Shown here: positions 1 through 8,377 of the stretch, piece after piece
Numbering within the stretch: position 1 is the stretch's first letter
How the letters are laid out: each line of letters starts with the position of its first letter
Source of the DNA: an uncultured Clostridia bacterium
GTDB lineage: Bacteria > Bacillota > Clostridia > UBA1381 > UMGS1253
Length of the DNA: 64,000 bases
NCBI GenBank assembly: GCA_934456295.1
Contig: CAKSHB010000002.1
Location: 1 to 64,000 of the forward strand
Reading direction: 5' to 3'
The notes under the pieces: generated by a model
What the model saw: only the letters and a program-made list of their open reading frames with translations
Databases searched by the model: none
What the model was told of the DNA's origin: nothing
Program-made: the position numbers and the translations under genes

Positions 1-230
1 ATTTCATAAGCCCTGACGGTCTTACGCACAGCCTTCGGCAGTGCATGCTAATTGACGGCGTCGCAAAAATGCCATTGCAAGCAAGCATTTTTACTCCTGG
101 TAAAATTAAGATATGGACGCAAAATTTCATAAGCCCTGACGGTCTTACGCACAGCCTTCGGCAGTGCATGCTAATTGACGGCGTCGCAAAAATGCCATTG
201 TAAGCAAGCATTTTTACTCCTGGTAAAATT
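1..230. repeat. Tandem direct repeat, two 107-base units with period 123
   Basis: Bases 1-107 recur at 124-230 with one difference (C at 78, T at 201). The units are separated by 16 unrelated bases. Each unit contains a small GCC-TTC-GGC hairpin and a larger one, in which AAAAATGC (65-72) pairs with GCATTTTT (85-92) around an inner TTGC/GCAA stem. The single difference lies in the inner stem and turns a G-C pair into a G-U pair, so folding is kept. A degenerate third partial copy may follow at about 233-262. No gene is seen in 1-291. The first copy begins exactly at the window edge, so the array may continue to the left. Confidence 0.85.
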
Positions 231-291
231 ATTTTGCGCAGCCTTTGGCAAGCATTACAGCATAAAGATATTTACAAAATAAAAAACGGAT

Positions 292-1002
292 GTGATACAT
301 TTGCTAATGTCAGCTATTACCTCACAAATGAGTTTATCCGAGATTTTGATTGAGGTTATCATAAGAATACCTGCGGTTATACTTGCGATTTGTTTTCATG
401 AGTCGGCGCATGCATGGGTGGCGTATAAATGCGGCGACCCTACGGCAAAGATGATGGGGCGGATTTCCATGAATCCGGCAAGACATTTCGATTTGCTCGG
501 TATGCTCAGTATGCTGCTTGTCGGTTTCGGCTGGGCAAAGCCGGTCGGAATAAATCCGATGAACTTCCGTAAAATGAAACGCGATACGGCGCTGGTATCT
601 CTTGCAGGTCCCGCATCAAACTTAATCATGGCGGCGGCAGCAATGCTTTTGTACTTTATAGTCGGCATAGTGTCAAGCTTTTTTACGCTTGGAGATATAG
701 GATATAAAATCCTGGGAATTGCGATGCAGATGATATATATGATTGGGCTTTTAAACGTCAGCCTTATGGTATTTAACCTCATACCGATACCGCCGCTTGA
801 CGGCTCAAAAGTGCTCACGTCGTTTCTTCCTGTGAAATGGTACAATTTTGTTCTGACATATGAAAGATACGGCTTCATAATACTGTTTGTACTGCTCATG
901 ACGGGATTGCTTGATATGCCGATTACAATTGTGATGAAGTTTGTCCTTAATTTGCTTTATAACGGGTATTATCAGCTATTTTCCATGATAGGTTTGCTGT
1001 AG
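292..1002 (+). CDS. Site-2 protease family (M50) membrane metalloprotease
   Basis: This is a membrane-embedded zinc protease homologue of the compact M50B type found widely in Clostridia. The zinc motif HESAH is at residues 36-40, within the second hydrophobic segment. The third-ligand motif PPLDG is at 167-171, inside another membrane segment, and four to six hydrophobic spans are visible. The length of 236 residues is normal for the group that lacks PDZ domains. Its substrate is unknown; the neighbours scpA and scpB are a common arrangement and do not reveal one. The start is uncertain: GTG at 292 is used here, ATG at 307 or 328 is possible, and none has a strong ribosome binding site. Confidence 0.85.
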   Translation: MIHLLMSAITSQMSLSEILIEVIIRIPAVILAICFHESAHAWVAYKCGDPTAKMMGRISMNPARHFDLLGMLSMLLVGFGWAKPVGINPMNFRKMKRDTALVSLAGPASNLIMAAAAMLLYFIVGIVSSFFTLGDIGYKILGIAMQMIYMIGLLNVSLMVFNLIPIPPLDGSKVLTSFLPVKWYNFVLTYERYGFIILFVLLMTGLLDMPITIVMKFVLNLLYNGYYQLFSMIGLL

Positions 1003-1032
1003 AGAACAGTTCTAAAAAACGGGAGAGTGTGA

Positions 1033-1788
1033 ATGGAAAAGCTTACATTTAAACTTGAAGTGTTTGAAGGACCGCTTGACTTGCTTTTGCATCTTATAAG
1101 CAAAAACAAAGTCAGCATATACGATATACCGATTGTATCAATTACGGAGCAGTATTTTGAAACGCTTGAAATCATGCACGGGCTTAACCTTGAGGTATCG
1201 AGCGAGTTTTGTGTCATGGCGGCTCAGCTGCTTTTGATAAAATCAAAAATGCTTTTGCCGAAGCCTGCCGATGAAGAAGAGGAGGATCCTCGGGCAGAGC
1301 TTGCACAAAGGCTGGCTGAATATCAGAAATATAAGCGTGCAGCAGAAAAACTGAAGGAACGTGAATTTTATTATAAATATATGTGCTTTAAGGAACCGGA
1401 CGACATAGAGCCGCTCACACCGCCTCCGCCCGACAGCTATCCGATAGAAAAGCTTATGGAGGCATTTTATGATGTGCTTGAGAGAACAAGACGCCGTGAG
1501 CCGCCTCCGCGCAGGAATTTTGACGGTATTGTAAAACGCAGGGTTGTGTCGGTGCGCGATAAAGCGTCGGGAATTGTCAGTTTGCTCGGAAGAAAGAAGC
1601 AGGTGCGTTTCAGCGCAATATTCAGACAGGACGCGGACAAGCCCGAGCTTGTTGCAACATTTCTTGCGCTTCTTGAACTCATACGCATGAACAGAGTGTA
1701 TGCGAGCGACGAAAACGGGCAGATAGTTTTAAGCAGTGCACAAGGTGGGGATAATATAGATGGAGAAGAATTTGCAGGGGATTATTGA
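1033..1788 (+). CDS. scpA: Segregation and condensation protein A (kleisin)
   Basis: ScpA is the kleisin subunit that joins with ScpB and SMC to form the bacterial condensin complex, which compacts and separates chromosomes. The N-terminus carries the family signature FEGPLDLLLHLI (residues 11-22), followed by the I-x-DI segment typical of the SMC-binding region. The C-terminus is a winged-helix-like part that would contact the other end of SMC. The 251-residue length is usual. A GGGAG ribosome binding site lies about 8 bases before ATG 1033. The last 29 bases overlap scpB, which implies translational coupling of the two partner subunits. Confidence 0.95.
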   Translation: MEKLTFKLEVFEGPLDLLLHLISKNKVSIYDIPIVSITEQYFETLEIMHGLNLEVSSEFCVMAAQLLLIKSKMLLPKPADEEEEDPRAELAQRLAEYQKYKRAAEKLKEREFYYKYMCFKEPDDIEPLTPPPPDSYPIEKLMEAFYDVLERTRRREPPPRRNFDGIVKRRVVSVRDKASGIVSLLGRKKQVRFSAIFRQDADKPELVATFLALLELIRMNRVYASDENGQIVLSSAQGGDNIDGEEFAGDY

Positions 1789-2314
1789 AAGTGTATTGTT
1801 TGCCGCGGGAGAAGCGGTCAGAACGGGTAAAATCGCCGAAATTGCCGGTATTACGCCGCAGCAGGCAAAAGAGGAGCTTATAAAACTCGGTGATTATTAC
1901 ACAAAAAATAACAGAGGCTTTGCGCTTATTGAAATAGATGACGGATACCAGATTTGCACAAGACCGGAATATTATACATATGTTCAGGCGATGGCGGGCA
2001 TGAAACGTCAGCAGGGACTTTCAAATGCGGCTTTTGAGGCATTAAGCATAATTGCGTATAATCAGCCGGTCACACGCGGTACAATTGAGTTTATACGCGG
2101 TGTAAACAGTGACGGCGCAGTACAGAGGTTGGTTGAGCGCGGACTTGTGGAGGAACGCGGAAGAATGGACGCTCCGGGCAAGCCGATTTTGTATGGTACA
2201 ACGCAGGAGTTTTTGCGTATGTTCGGGCTGAAAACGATATGCGACCTGCCGGAGGTGGAGCAGCAGCTTCCCGCGGAGGACGAGGACGAAAACCAGCTTA
2301 AAATAGAGGTGTAG
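1760..2314 (+). CDS. scpB: Segregation and condensation protein B
   Basis: ScpB forms a dimer that binds ScpA and completes the SMC-ScpAB condensin. The protein is predicted to be two winged-helix domains. The conserved stretch LSIIAYNQPVTRGTIEFIRG (about residues 95-114) is characteristic, as is the following GVNSDGAVQRLVERGL. The C-terminal 25 residues are acidic and probably flexible. Its start lies inside scpA, behind a GTGGGG-like ribosome binding site. Length (184 residues) and gene order scpA-scpB are standard for Firmicutes. Confidence 0.95.
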   Translation: MEKNLQGIIESVLFAAGEAVRTGKIAEIAGITPQQAKEELIKLGDYYTKNNRGFALIEIDDGYQICTRPEYYTYVQAMAGMKRQQGLSNAAFEALSIIAYNQPVTRGTIEFIRGVNSDGAVQRLVERGLVEERGRMDAPGKPILYGTTQEFLRMFGLKTICDLPEVEQQLPAEDEDENQLKIEV

Positions 2315-2340
2315 AGGTCTGTTTTTGGGAGAGTGAGAAT

Positions 2341-3033
2341 ATGTGGTGGATATGGGTTTTGGCGGCGGCAACGCTTGCGGTCATCATAGCATTTAAACGT
2401 ATGCCGATAGAGCTTATATATGCTTCAAGCGCCACACATAAAAAGCGGGCATTTATAGTAAAAATATACGGAATAAAAGTTATAGGGGACAGAAGGAAAC
2501 CGAAAAAACAAAAAAATCCCGAGTCTGAAAAAAATGCAGAGCAGGAAGAAAGCAAAGAAGATAAAAAAGGAAAGGACAAAGACAAAAAAGACAAAAACGG
2601 CGGTGAAAAGGATAAATCCGAAAAAAAAGATGAAGAAATCAGCTATAAAGGGTTTATGGACGGCATAAACAGGGTAAAAAACATATATAAGGCGGCGAGC
2701 GAAGGGATTGTCGGAATATTAAAATATCTCGGCAGAAAAACAAAATGCGAAAATTTTACAGTGCATCTGGACTTTGGCTTTGAAAGCGCGGCGCATACGG
2801 GGATTGCGGCAGGGGTGGCATACGGCGTTGTATACGGAGCGGCAAGTCTTGTATACAACAATCTTTGTATGGAAAAGGAAGCGCTTGATATAGAAGTAAA
2901 TCCCAGGTTTGATAAATTGTGTACTGATTTGTATATAAAAGGCATATTCTGTCTGTCACCGGCGCATATTATAAAGGCGCTTATAATGTTAATGAAAATA
3001 AATAAAGATATAAAAACAATAATCAAACAATAA
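2341..3033 (+). CDS. DUF2953 family membrane-anchored protein
   Basis: The first 20 residues form a membrane segment (WWIWVLAAATLAVIIAF). A very lysine- and glutamate-rich linker follows at about residues 57-100, and then a C-terminal domain of the DUF2953 type with a hydrophobic glycine/alanine-rich segment near 155-175. The molecular function is unknown. In spore-forming Firmicutes this family regularly sits directly before ytfJ, as here (gap of 19 bases), so a sporulation link is inferred. GGGAGAG lies 8 bases before ATG 2341. Confidence 0.75.
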   Translation: MWWIWVLAAATLAVIIAFKRMPIELIYASSATHKKRAFIVKIYGIKVIGDRRKPKKQKNPESEKNAEQEESKEDKKGKDKDKKDKNGGEKDKSEKKDEEISYKGFMDGINRVKNIYKAASEGIVGILKYLGRKTKCENFTVHLDFGFESAAHTGIAAGVAYGVVYGAASLVYNNLCMEKEALDIEVNPRFDKLCTDLYIKGIFCLSPAHIIKALIMLMKINKDIKTIIKQ

Positions 3034-3052
3034 GAAAAGGCGGTGTTTTTTT

Positions 3053-3481
3053 ATGGGAAATCATCCTATTGACGGACTTATGTCCACAGCAATGCAGAAC
3101 ATTAAGGAAATGGTAGATGTTGACACAATTGTCGGCGCGCCGGTGGAATCTCCCGACGGAACGGTTATAATTCCGATATCGAGAGTTGCTTTCGGATTTG
3201 CGGCAGGCGGCAGTGAATTCGGGAAAAAGGAAAATGAGGCAGACGCAATGTTCGGCGGCGGCAGCGGCGGCGGAGTATCGATATCGCCTGTGGCATTTAT
3301 GGTAGTCGGACAAAATCAGATAAAGCTTTTGCCGATTGAATCGAGTAATTCCGCTGTTGATAAGATTCTTGATTTTATTCCGGCGATTGTTGAAAAAGTA
3401 AATGAGAAGCTTAATCAGAGAAAGGCTTCAAAAGCGTCGGGCAATAACCCTGTGACCGTTGAGGCGGCATTTGACGACTGA
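3053..3481 (+). CDS. ytfJ: GerW/YtfJ family spore protein
   Basis: The family is required for normal spore germination in Bacillus (GerW) and is found in most spore formers. The N-terminus shows PIDGLMSTAMQNIKEMVDV, a pattern close to family members. Then comes a central glycine-rich loop (GGGSGGG near residues 64-70) and the block ISPVAFMVV, followed by a hydrophilic tail. At 142 residues it has the expected length. It ends the scp-DUF2953-ytfJ run and is followed by a terminator. Confidence 0.9.
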   Translation: MGNHPIDGLMSTAMQNIKEMVDVDTIVGAPVESPDGTVIIPISRVAFGFAAGGSEFGKKENEADAMFGGGSGGGVSISPVAFMVVGQNQIKLLPIESSNSAVDKILDFIPAIVEKVNEKLNQRKASKASGNNPVTVEAAFDD

Positions 3482-3508
3482 TATTAAACGTAAAGAAAAT
3501 TCAAAAAA

Positions 3509-3545
3509 GGCAGTAGGCAAAAAAATGCTTACTGTCTTTTTTATT
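3509..3545 (+). terminator. Rho-independent terminator after ytfJ
   Basis: An 11-base stem containing G-U pairs (3509-3519 with 3526-3536) closes a short A-rich loop and runs into a T tract at 3537-3542. It separates the scp-ytfJ unit from the spoIIIA operon. Confidence 0.8.
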
Positions 3546-3593
3546 GTATAAAATTTATATCATAAAAAAGTAAACATAATTTATGTATGGTTG

Positions 3594-3622
3594 TCATAAT
3601 ATCGTTTGGACAAACATAAGAT
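3594..3622 (+). promoter_or_regulatory. Candidate sigma-E promoter of the spoIIIA operon
   Basis: TCATAAT (3594-3600) and CATAAGAT (3615-3622) are separated by 14 bases. This resembles the sigma-E consensus (a -35 with ATA, a 14-base spacer and a -10 beginning CATA). spoIIIA transcription by sigma-E in the mother cell is established in Bacillus. The untranslated leader would be about 100 bases. The rest of the 3482-3729 gap is AT-rich and shows nothing else clear. Confidence 0.5.
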
Positions 3623-3729
3623 GAAATATCAAAAAACATTTTGGAAAATATATTTTACAAAAGAGTAAAAATTGCAAATATGAAAAATTATGGCAAAAAA
3701 TCAGTGGCACAGGAAAAGAGGTAAAGAAA

Positions 3730-4818
3730 ATGTATATTTCCGCACACGAAAAAACAGCAGCACAGACCGCAAATCAAAAGGCAAAGTTTTTTGAACACAG
3801 GGAGGAAAAGACGGAGAGAAAAATTTCTGAAACCGAGAGAAAAATTTTTCAAAAGGAAAAAAGCTTTGTGCTGGAAAATCTGTCGGAGAGCGTCAGAGAA
3901 ATTCTGAAAAAAACGGATTTGGACAGAGCGGAGGAAATACGGCTGAGAAAGAATAAGCCGCTCACGCTCCAATTTGGGCAAAAACATGTGTTTGTATGTC
4001 AAAACGGCGCCTTTTCCGCTGACGGGCAAAAAGCATATATTGTCAGCGGACGCGATATTGAGCGCACACTTGAGCTTTTGTGCAGAGGCGGCATATACTC
4101 TTTCCGTGAGCAAATCGGAGCAGGCTACATAACCATGCAGGGCGGTCACAGAGTCGGAATTGCCGGCAGCGCGGTTGTGAAAGACGGAAAGGTTACATAT
4201 CTGAAGGACATATCGGGATTGAATATACGAATTGCGCGCTGTATAAACGGCGCGGCTGACAGCATTATGTCATATCTGGCGCATAACGCGTCAAACGGCA
4301 AAATACAGCCGAATATCCTCATAGTATCGCCGCCGGGATGCGGAAAAACAACGATACTGCGCGACCTTGCACGGCAGATGTCAGAAAATGGGGTTAAGGT
4401 TGTTATAATTGATGAACGCAGCGAAATTGCGGCAATGTCGGACGGGACGGACGGCTGCGGCACGGGTGTACTTACGGATATTCTTGACGCATGCCCGAAG
4501 GCTGAGGGCATGATGATGGCGATACGCAGCCTGTCACCACAGATTATTGTGTGTGATGAGGTCGGCAGCAAAGAGGACATAGAGGCAATCGGGCGCGCGG
4601 CGGATTGCGGTGTGGGAGTTGCGGCAAGTATACATGCATCAAACGCACGGGAGCTTTTTAATTCCCCGAAACTACGCGAATGCGCCGAAATGTTTGATAT
4701 ATTTGTTACGCTTAGTATGCGTGAGGGCAGCGGAACGGTTGAGAGCATATTGACGCGTGAGCAGATAATGCACGGTACATATAAAAACGGGCGAACGGAG
4801 GGCGTCAGATATGCTTAA
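3730..4818 (+). CDS. spoIIIAA: Stage III sporulation protein AA, ATPase
   Basis: SpoIIIAA is the cytoplasmic secretion-type ATPase of the SpoIIIA-SpoIIQ channel, which connects mother cell and forespore. The Walker A motif PPGCGKTT is at residues 201-208 and Walker B IIVCDE at 272-277. The region NILIVSPPGCGKTTILRDL and the SIHA segment match the family. At 362 residues it is longer than typical members (roughly 300-330) because of a charged, possibly coiled-coil N-terminal extension (about residues 8-50) rich in K, E and R. GAGGT lies about 7 bases before ATG 3730. Its end overlaps spoIIIAB by 8 bases. Confidence 0.95.
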   Translation: MYISAHEKTAAQTANQKAKFFEHREEKTERKISETERKIFQKEKSFVLENLSESVREILKKTDLDRAEEIRLRKNKPLTLQFGQKHVFVCQNGAFSADGQKAYIVSGRDIERTLELLCRGGIYSFREQIGAGYITMQGGHRVGIAGSAVVKDGKVTYLKDISGLNIRIARCINGAADSIMSYLAHNASNGKIQPNILIVSPPGCGKTTILRDLARQMSENGVKVVIIDERSEIAAMSDGTDGCGTGVLTDILDACPKAEGMMMAIRSLSPQIIVCDEVGSKEDIEAIGRAADCGVGVAASIHASNARELFNSPKLRECAEMFDIFVTLSMREGSGTVESILTREQIMHGTYKNGRTEGVRYA

Positions 4819-5323
4819 AATTTTTGCTGCGGCAATTATAATTGCGGCATCATCGCGTATAGGTTTTATTCTGGCATCGAGGCTCGATAAACGAAAAAAT
4901 TCTCTTGAGGGGTTTAAGGACGCACTGTCCATGCTTGAGGGCGAAATCGGCTTTATGAATAATCCGCCGCCGCAGGCGTTCAGAAACATTGCGCTTTCAT
5001 CAGTTCGGATAAGCGGTTTTTTTGAAAGCGTCTGCGAAAATCTCAGACGCGGACAGACAAGTGTCGGCTCGGCATGGAATGAGGCTTTGGATAAGTCGAG
5101 GGCAAAAATGTGTTTAAAAAACGAAGATATCAGGGCGCTTGCAGAATTTGGGACGCGTTTCGGGAGAAGCGATATAAAAAATGAGCTGAATAACATAAAT
5201 AATGCAATGATAAAACTGAATATGCAGCTTGCCGAGGCAAAAAATGAGTGTGACGGCAGCAAAAAAATGTATCGGAGCGCAGGAGTACTGTGCGGAATTT
5301 TGGCTGCTGTGCTGCTGATATAG
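4811..5323 (+). CDS. spoIIIAB: Stage III sporulation protein AB
   Basis: SpoIIIAB is a small membrane protein of the forespore feeding channel, related to the type II secretion F-protein fold. A hydrophobic N-terminal segment (IFAAAIIIAASSRIGFILA), a helical cytoplasmic middle and a short hydrophobic C-terminus (LCGILAAVLLI) give the family pattern. The length of 170 residues is typical. The start overlaps the end of spoIIIAA, consistent with coupled translation. Confidence 0.92.
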   Translation: MLKIFAAAIIIAASSRIGFILASRLDKRKNSLEGFKDALSMLEGEIGFMNNPPPQAFRNIALSSVRISGFFESVCENLRRGQTSVGSAWNEALDKSRAKMCLKNEDIRALAEFGTRFGRSDIKNELNNINNAMIKLNMQLAEAKNECDGSKKMYRSAGVLCGILAAVLLI

Positions 5324-5364
5324 CGTGACATAGATATTTCCGATACTTCACGGGAGGAAAAAAT

Positions 5365-5559
5365 ATGGGGGTAGATTTAATATTTCAGATTGCCGCAATA
5401 GGAATTATAGTGGCGGTTTTAAATCAGCTGCTTATGCGTTCGGGCAGAGAGGAACAGGCAATGCTCACAACGCTTGCGGGGCTTATTGTCGTGCTTTTTA
5501 TGATAATAAATCAAATAAGCACGCTGTTTGATACGATTAAAAACGTGTTCGGTTTATAG
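5365..5559 (+). CDS. spoIIIAC: Stage III sporulation protein AC
   Basis: This is a 64-residue protein with two membrane segments (FQIAAIGIIVAVLNQLL and TLAGLIVVLFMIINQI). The size and the conserved central pattern (LMRSGREEQAML) match SpoIIIAC, one of the small polytopic subunits of the SpoIIIA channel. GGGAGG precedes the ATG by about 7 bases. Confidence 0.93.
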   Translation: MGVDLIFQIAAIGIIVAVLNQLLMRSGREEQAMLTTLAGLIVVLFMIINQISTLFDTIKNVFGL

Positions 5560-5601
5560 CGCCGGCAAAAGCTCTGCACAAAAAAATCACAGGTGATAAA
5601 A

Positions 5602-5988
5602 ATGGATATATTTCAGGTTATAGCGATAGGAATTATCGGAACCTTGCTTACGGTTACGCTCAGACAGTACCGCCCTGAAATTGCGGCTGTTACGGCTCTT
5701 GCCACAGGGCTTCTGATACTGACGCTGGGTTTTTCGGCGATAGGCGGCATAATTGATAAAGTGTTTGAAATAGCCGATACATACAATATAGATACGGTAT
5801 ATATAGGCACGGTTGTGAAGATTATTGCGATTGCATACATATGCCAGTTTTCGGCGGAAATGTGCCGTGACTGCGGACAGTCGTCAATCGCATCAAAAAT
5901 AGAGTTTTGTGCAAAGATACTGATTTTGCTTTATGCACTGCCGGTTGCCGAAACGCTTTTAAAAACGGTTGTGTCAATTTTACCGTAA
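5602..5988 (+). CDS. spoIIIAD: Stage III sporulation protein AD
   Basis: SpoIIIAD is a polytopic membrane subunit of the SpoIIIA channel and is distantly similar to SpoIIIAC at its N-terminus. Several hydrophobic segments are visible across 128 residues. The start is placed at ATG 5602, because the upstream GTG at 5593 lies inside the AGGTGA ribosome binding site. That start gives a length typical of the family. It sits 42 bases after spoIIIAC. Confidence 0.93.
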   Translation: MDIFQVIAIGIIGTLLTVTLRQYRPEIAAVTALATGLLILTLGFSAIGGIIDKVFEIADTYNIDTVYIGTVVKIIAIAYICQFSAEMCRDCGQSSIASKIEFCAKILILLYALPVAETLLKTVVSILP

Positions 5989-6018
5989 AATATTTTTTTG
6001 CAAAATGAGGGTATACGC

Positions 6019-7281
6019 ATGAAAAATATAATAGAAAATACAGCAGGAAGAACAGCTGAAGGTGGAATTAAAAACATAATCCGAAGAACGGTATTTGCAC
6101 TGTTGCTTATGTGCTGTATAAGCATAAGCGCTCATGCGGAAAACGCGCAGTATTATGACGCCGCGCAGGAGCAGACGGCAGACATAGAAAGTGAAATAGG
6201 TGCAAAAAGTGAAACAAATATAGAAAATGAAATAAACTCATATAACCTGGAGGAGCTGGAGGGCTATACCGAGCCTGAAAACGACTATTATACGGACGGT
6301 GCAGGCTTTGCCGACACTGTGAGAAACTTTGCGTCGGGCAAAGAGGTGCTGAATGCCGCAAATGTATTAAGGGCAATTGTACGCGGATTTTTCAGCGAGG
6401 CATATAATTGTTTTTCGCTGCTTCTGAGTGTTTTGGCAATATCGCTGCTTTTTTCGGCGCTGAACAATATAAAAGGGGAATTTAACAGTTCTTCTGTTGG
6501 AGATACGGCATTTTTCGTATGTTATCTGATTGTGACAACACTTATAGCAAACGCTTTTTCAGACGCTGCAAGCCTTGTTGTAAGCACTGTGAAGAGTGCG
6601 GCAATGTTTATAAATGCGGCATCGCCCGTTATGATGACAATGCTTGTTACGGGCGGAGGCATATCGGGCGCAGCCGCAGTAAATCCCGTGATAATGCTGT
6701 GCACAGAGCTTGTGACGGCTGTTTCGGAGAAGTTTCTGATGCCGCTTTTATACAGCGCCGCGGCATTATATATCGTAAGCGAAATAAATGAAACCATCAG
6801 AGTTTCAAAGTTTGCCGATTTTCTGAAAAAAACGGTAAAATGGAGCCTGTGTCTTATATTGACGGTATTTGTGGGCATATTGAGCATACAGGGATTTTGT
6901 ACGGCAACTCTTGACAGCGCTGCGGCAAAGACGGCAAAATTTCTTGTCGGCACATCAATTCCGGTGGTCGGCGGCATACTTTCGGACACGGTTGAAACGG
7001 TGGTCGGCTGTTCGCTTGTTGTAAAAAATGCAACGGGAGCGGCAGGCATTGTTGCACTGTTAATAATAGCAAGTGCGCCAGTAATAAAAATACTTGCCGT
7101 CAGCGCTTCGTTTCATCTGTGTTCGGCGATAATTGAGCCTGTGGCGGACAGACGCATTTCGGGCGTTATGTCGTCGGTGGCGTCTGTCACAACACTTATG
7201 GCGGCGATAATAGTTACTGCGGCGGTGATGTTTATAATAAGCATAGGCATGATAATGTGTATGAGCGGTGCGGCGTTATAG
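6019..7281 (+). CDS. spoIIIAE: Stage III sporulation protein AE
   Basis: SpoIIIAE is the large polytopic membrane subunit of the SpoIIIA channel. A signal-peptide-like N-terminus (TVFALLLMCCISISAHAE) is followed by an acidic extracytoplasmic stretch and about seven hydrophobic segments. The block AASPVMMTMLVTGG and the later LVVKNATGAAGI match the family. The start is ATG 6019, with GAGGG 8 bases upstream; the TTG at 5998 that would lengthen it has no ribosome binding site. This leaves 420 residues, slightly longer than usual because of the acidic insert. Confidence 0.93.
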   Translation: MKNIIENTAGRTAEGGIKNIIRRTVFALLLMCCISISAHAENAQYYDAAQEQTADIESEIGAKSETNIENEINSYNLEELEGYTEPENDYYTDGAGFADTVRNFASGKEVLNAANVLRAIVRGFFSEAYNCFSLLLSVLAISLLFSALNNIKGEFNSSSVGDTAFFVCYLIVTTLIANAFSDAASLVVSTVKSAAMFINAASPVMMTMLVTGGGISGAAAVNPVIMLCTELVTAVSEKFLMPLLYSAAALYIVSEINETIRVSKFADFLKKTVKWSLCLILTVFVGILSIQGFCTATLDSAAAKTAKFLVGTSIPVVGGILSDTVETVVGCSLVVKNATGAAGIVALLIIASAPVIKILAVSASFHLCSAIIEPVADRRISGVMSSVASVTTLMAAIIVTAAVMFIISIGMIMCMSGAAL

Positions 7282-7312
7282 CCCGAAACAAAAAGGAAAA
7301 AGGTGGTCGGAT

Positions 7313-7819
7313 ATGGGACATATAAGCTCTTTCACTGTGACGGTTGTGTGTATTATAATTCTGAGTTTTATACTTCGTGCGGTTATGCCGCGTTCTTCAA
7401 TTGCAAAATACGCCGATTTTGTAATCGGCATGATTGTTGCAATTACGCTTGCCGGTTCATTCGTGAATACAGACACGGCAGGTATTGCGGAAATAATAAC
7501 GGCAGGAGCCGAAAATGCCTTTTCAAAAGAAGCCTCGTCAAAAATATATAACGAAGCGGTTGCGGAAAAATTTACGGAGAGTGTGCGCAGACAGGTCTGC
7601 GGAGTAATTCGCGAAAAGTTCGGGTGTGAATGTGAGGCGGACGTTATGGCGGATATTGATACGTCGGGCAGCGTCAAAGGGATTTCGGGAATTTACATAA
7701 AGCTGTACGGAGTATGTGATGCCGATGATGTGACAGATACCGTTTCACAGAAATTCGGGGTTATGAAAGAAGATGTTCACATCGGAGAAATCAATGTGGG
7801 AGGAAAAGACAATGACTAG
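7313..7819 (+). CDS. spoIIIAF: Stage III sporulation protein AF
   Basis: SpoIIIAF has two N-terminal membrane segments (residues about 5-50) and a soluble C-terminal domain of ferredoxin-like fold, as in other SpoIIIAF proteins. It is part of the channel to the forespore. ATG 7313 is preceded by AGGTGG at a good distance; the in-frame GTG at 7268 would run back into spoIIIAE and is rejected. The end overlaps spoIIIAG by 8 bases. Length is 168 residues. Confidence 0.88.
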   Translation: MGHISSFTVTVVCIIILSFILRAVMPRSSIAKYADFVIGMIVAITLAGSFVNTDTAGIAEIITAGAENAFSKEASSKIYNEAVAEKFTESVRRQVCGVIREKFGCECEADVMADIDTSGSVKGISGIYIKLYGVCDADDVTDTVSQKFGVMKEDVHIGEINVGGKDND

Positions 7820-8342
7820 AGAAAAAATAGGCATGTTTTTTAAAGAAAATAAGAATATGCGAACTATTTACATAATATTAATTATAGGAGCGGCTGTGCT
7901 GATTTGCGCAAATTCATTTTTCGGCACAGGTAAAAAAAATACGGCTGAGGGGGCGGCTGACATAAGCAGACCCGAATCGGGCGTAAAAGAGGAGCTTGAG
8001 GAAATACTGTCAATGGTGAAGGGGGCGGGGCATGTAAAGGTTATGATAACCTATGAGAGTACGGGGGAAAAATATTACGCCTCAGACGTAATGAGCGAGA
8101 ATAACAGCGGAGGTGCGTCGGCGGCGGACGGACGCGCGCAGACGCGCAGCAAACAGAGCAAAAAGGTTATAACGCCGTCAAATTCGCCGGTTCTCACAAA
8201 AGAGGACTTTCCCAAGGTGATGGGAGTGATTATAGTATGTGACGGCGGAGGTGATGTACAGGTAAAATCCGACATTATAAGCGCTGTAAAGTCGGTGCTT
8301 GATGTTGCGGATCATAAAATAAGTGTGTTTGCAGGCAAATAA
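7812..8342 (+). CDS. spoIIIAG: Stage III sporulation protein AG
   Basis: SpoIIIAG forms the large intermembrane ring of the feeding channel in Bacillus. A single membrane segment (IYIILIIGAAVLICANSFF) follows a short cytoplasmic tail. Next come a conserved ring-building domain beginning EELEEILSMVKGAGHVKVMITYES and the sequence KEDFPKVMGVIIVCDGG, both typical. The start at ATG 7812 has GGGAGG about 8 bases upstream and overlaps the end of spoIIIAF. Length 176 residues. Confidence 0.93.
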   Translation: MTREKIGMFFKENKNMRTIYIILIIGAAVLICANSFFGTGKKNTAEGAADISRPESGVKEELEEILSMVKGAGHVKVMITYESTGEKYYASDVMSENNSGGASAADGRAQTRSKQSKKVITPSNSPVLTKEDFPKVMGVIIVCDGGGDVQVKSDIISAVKSVLDVADHKISVFAGK

Positions 8343-8377
8343 CATAAAATTTATAAAAAACAGGGAGGAATTGAATT

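Noticed and set aside
1..230. CRISPR array
   Set aside because: The unit is 107 bases with a 16-base spacing and only two full copies; CRISPR repeats are shorter and have spacers of about 30-40 bases. No cas gene is near.
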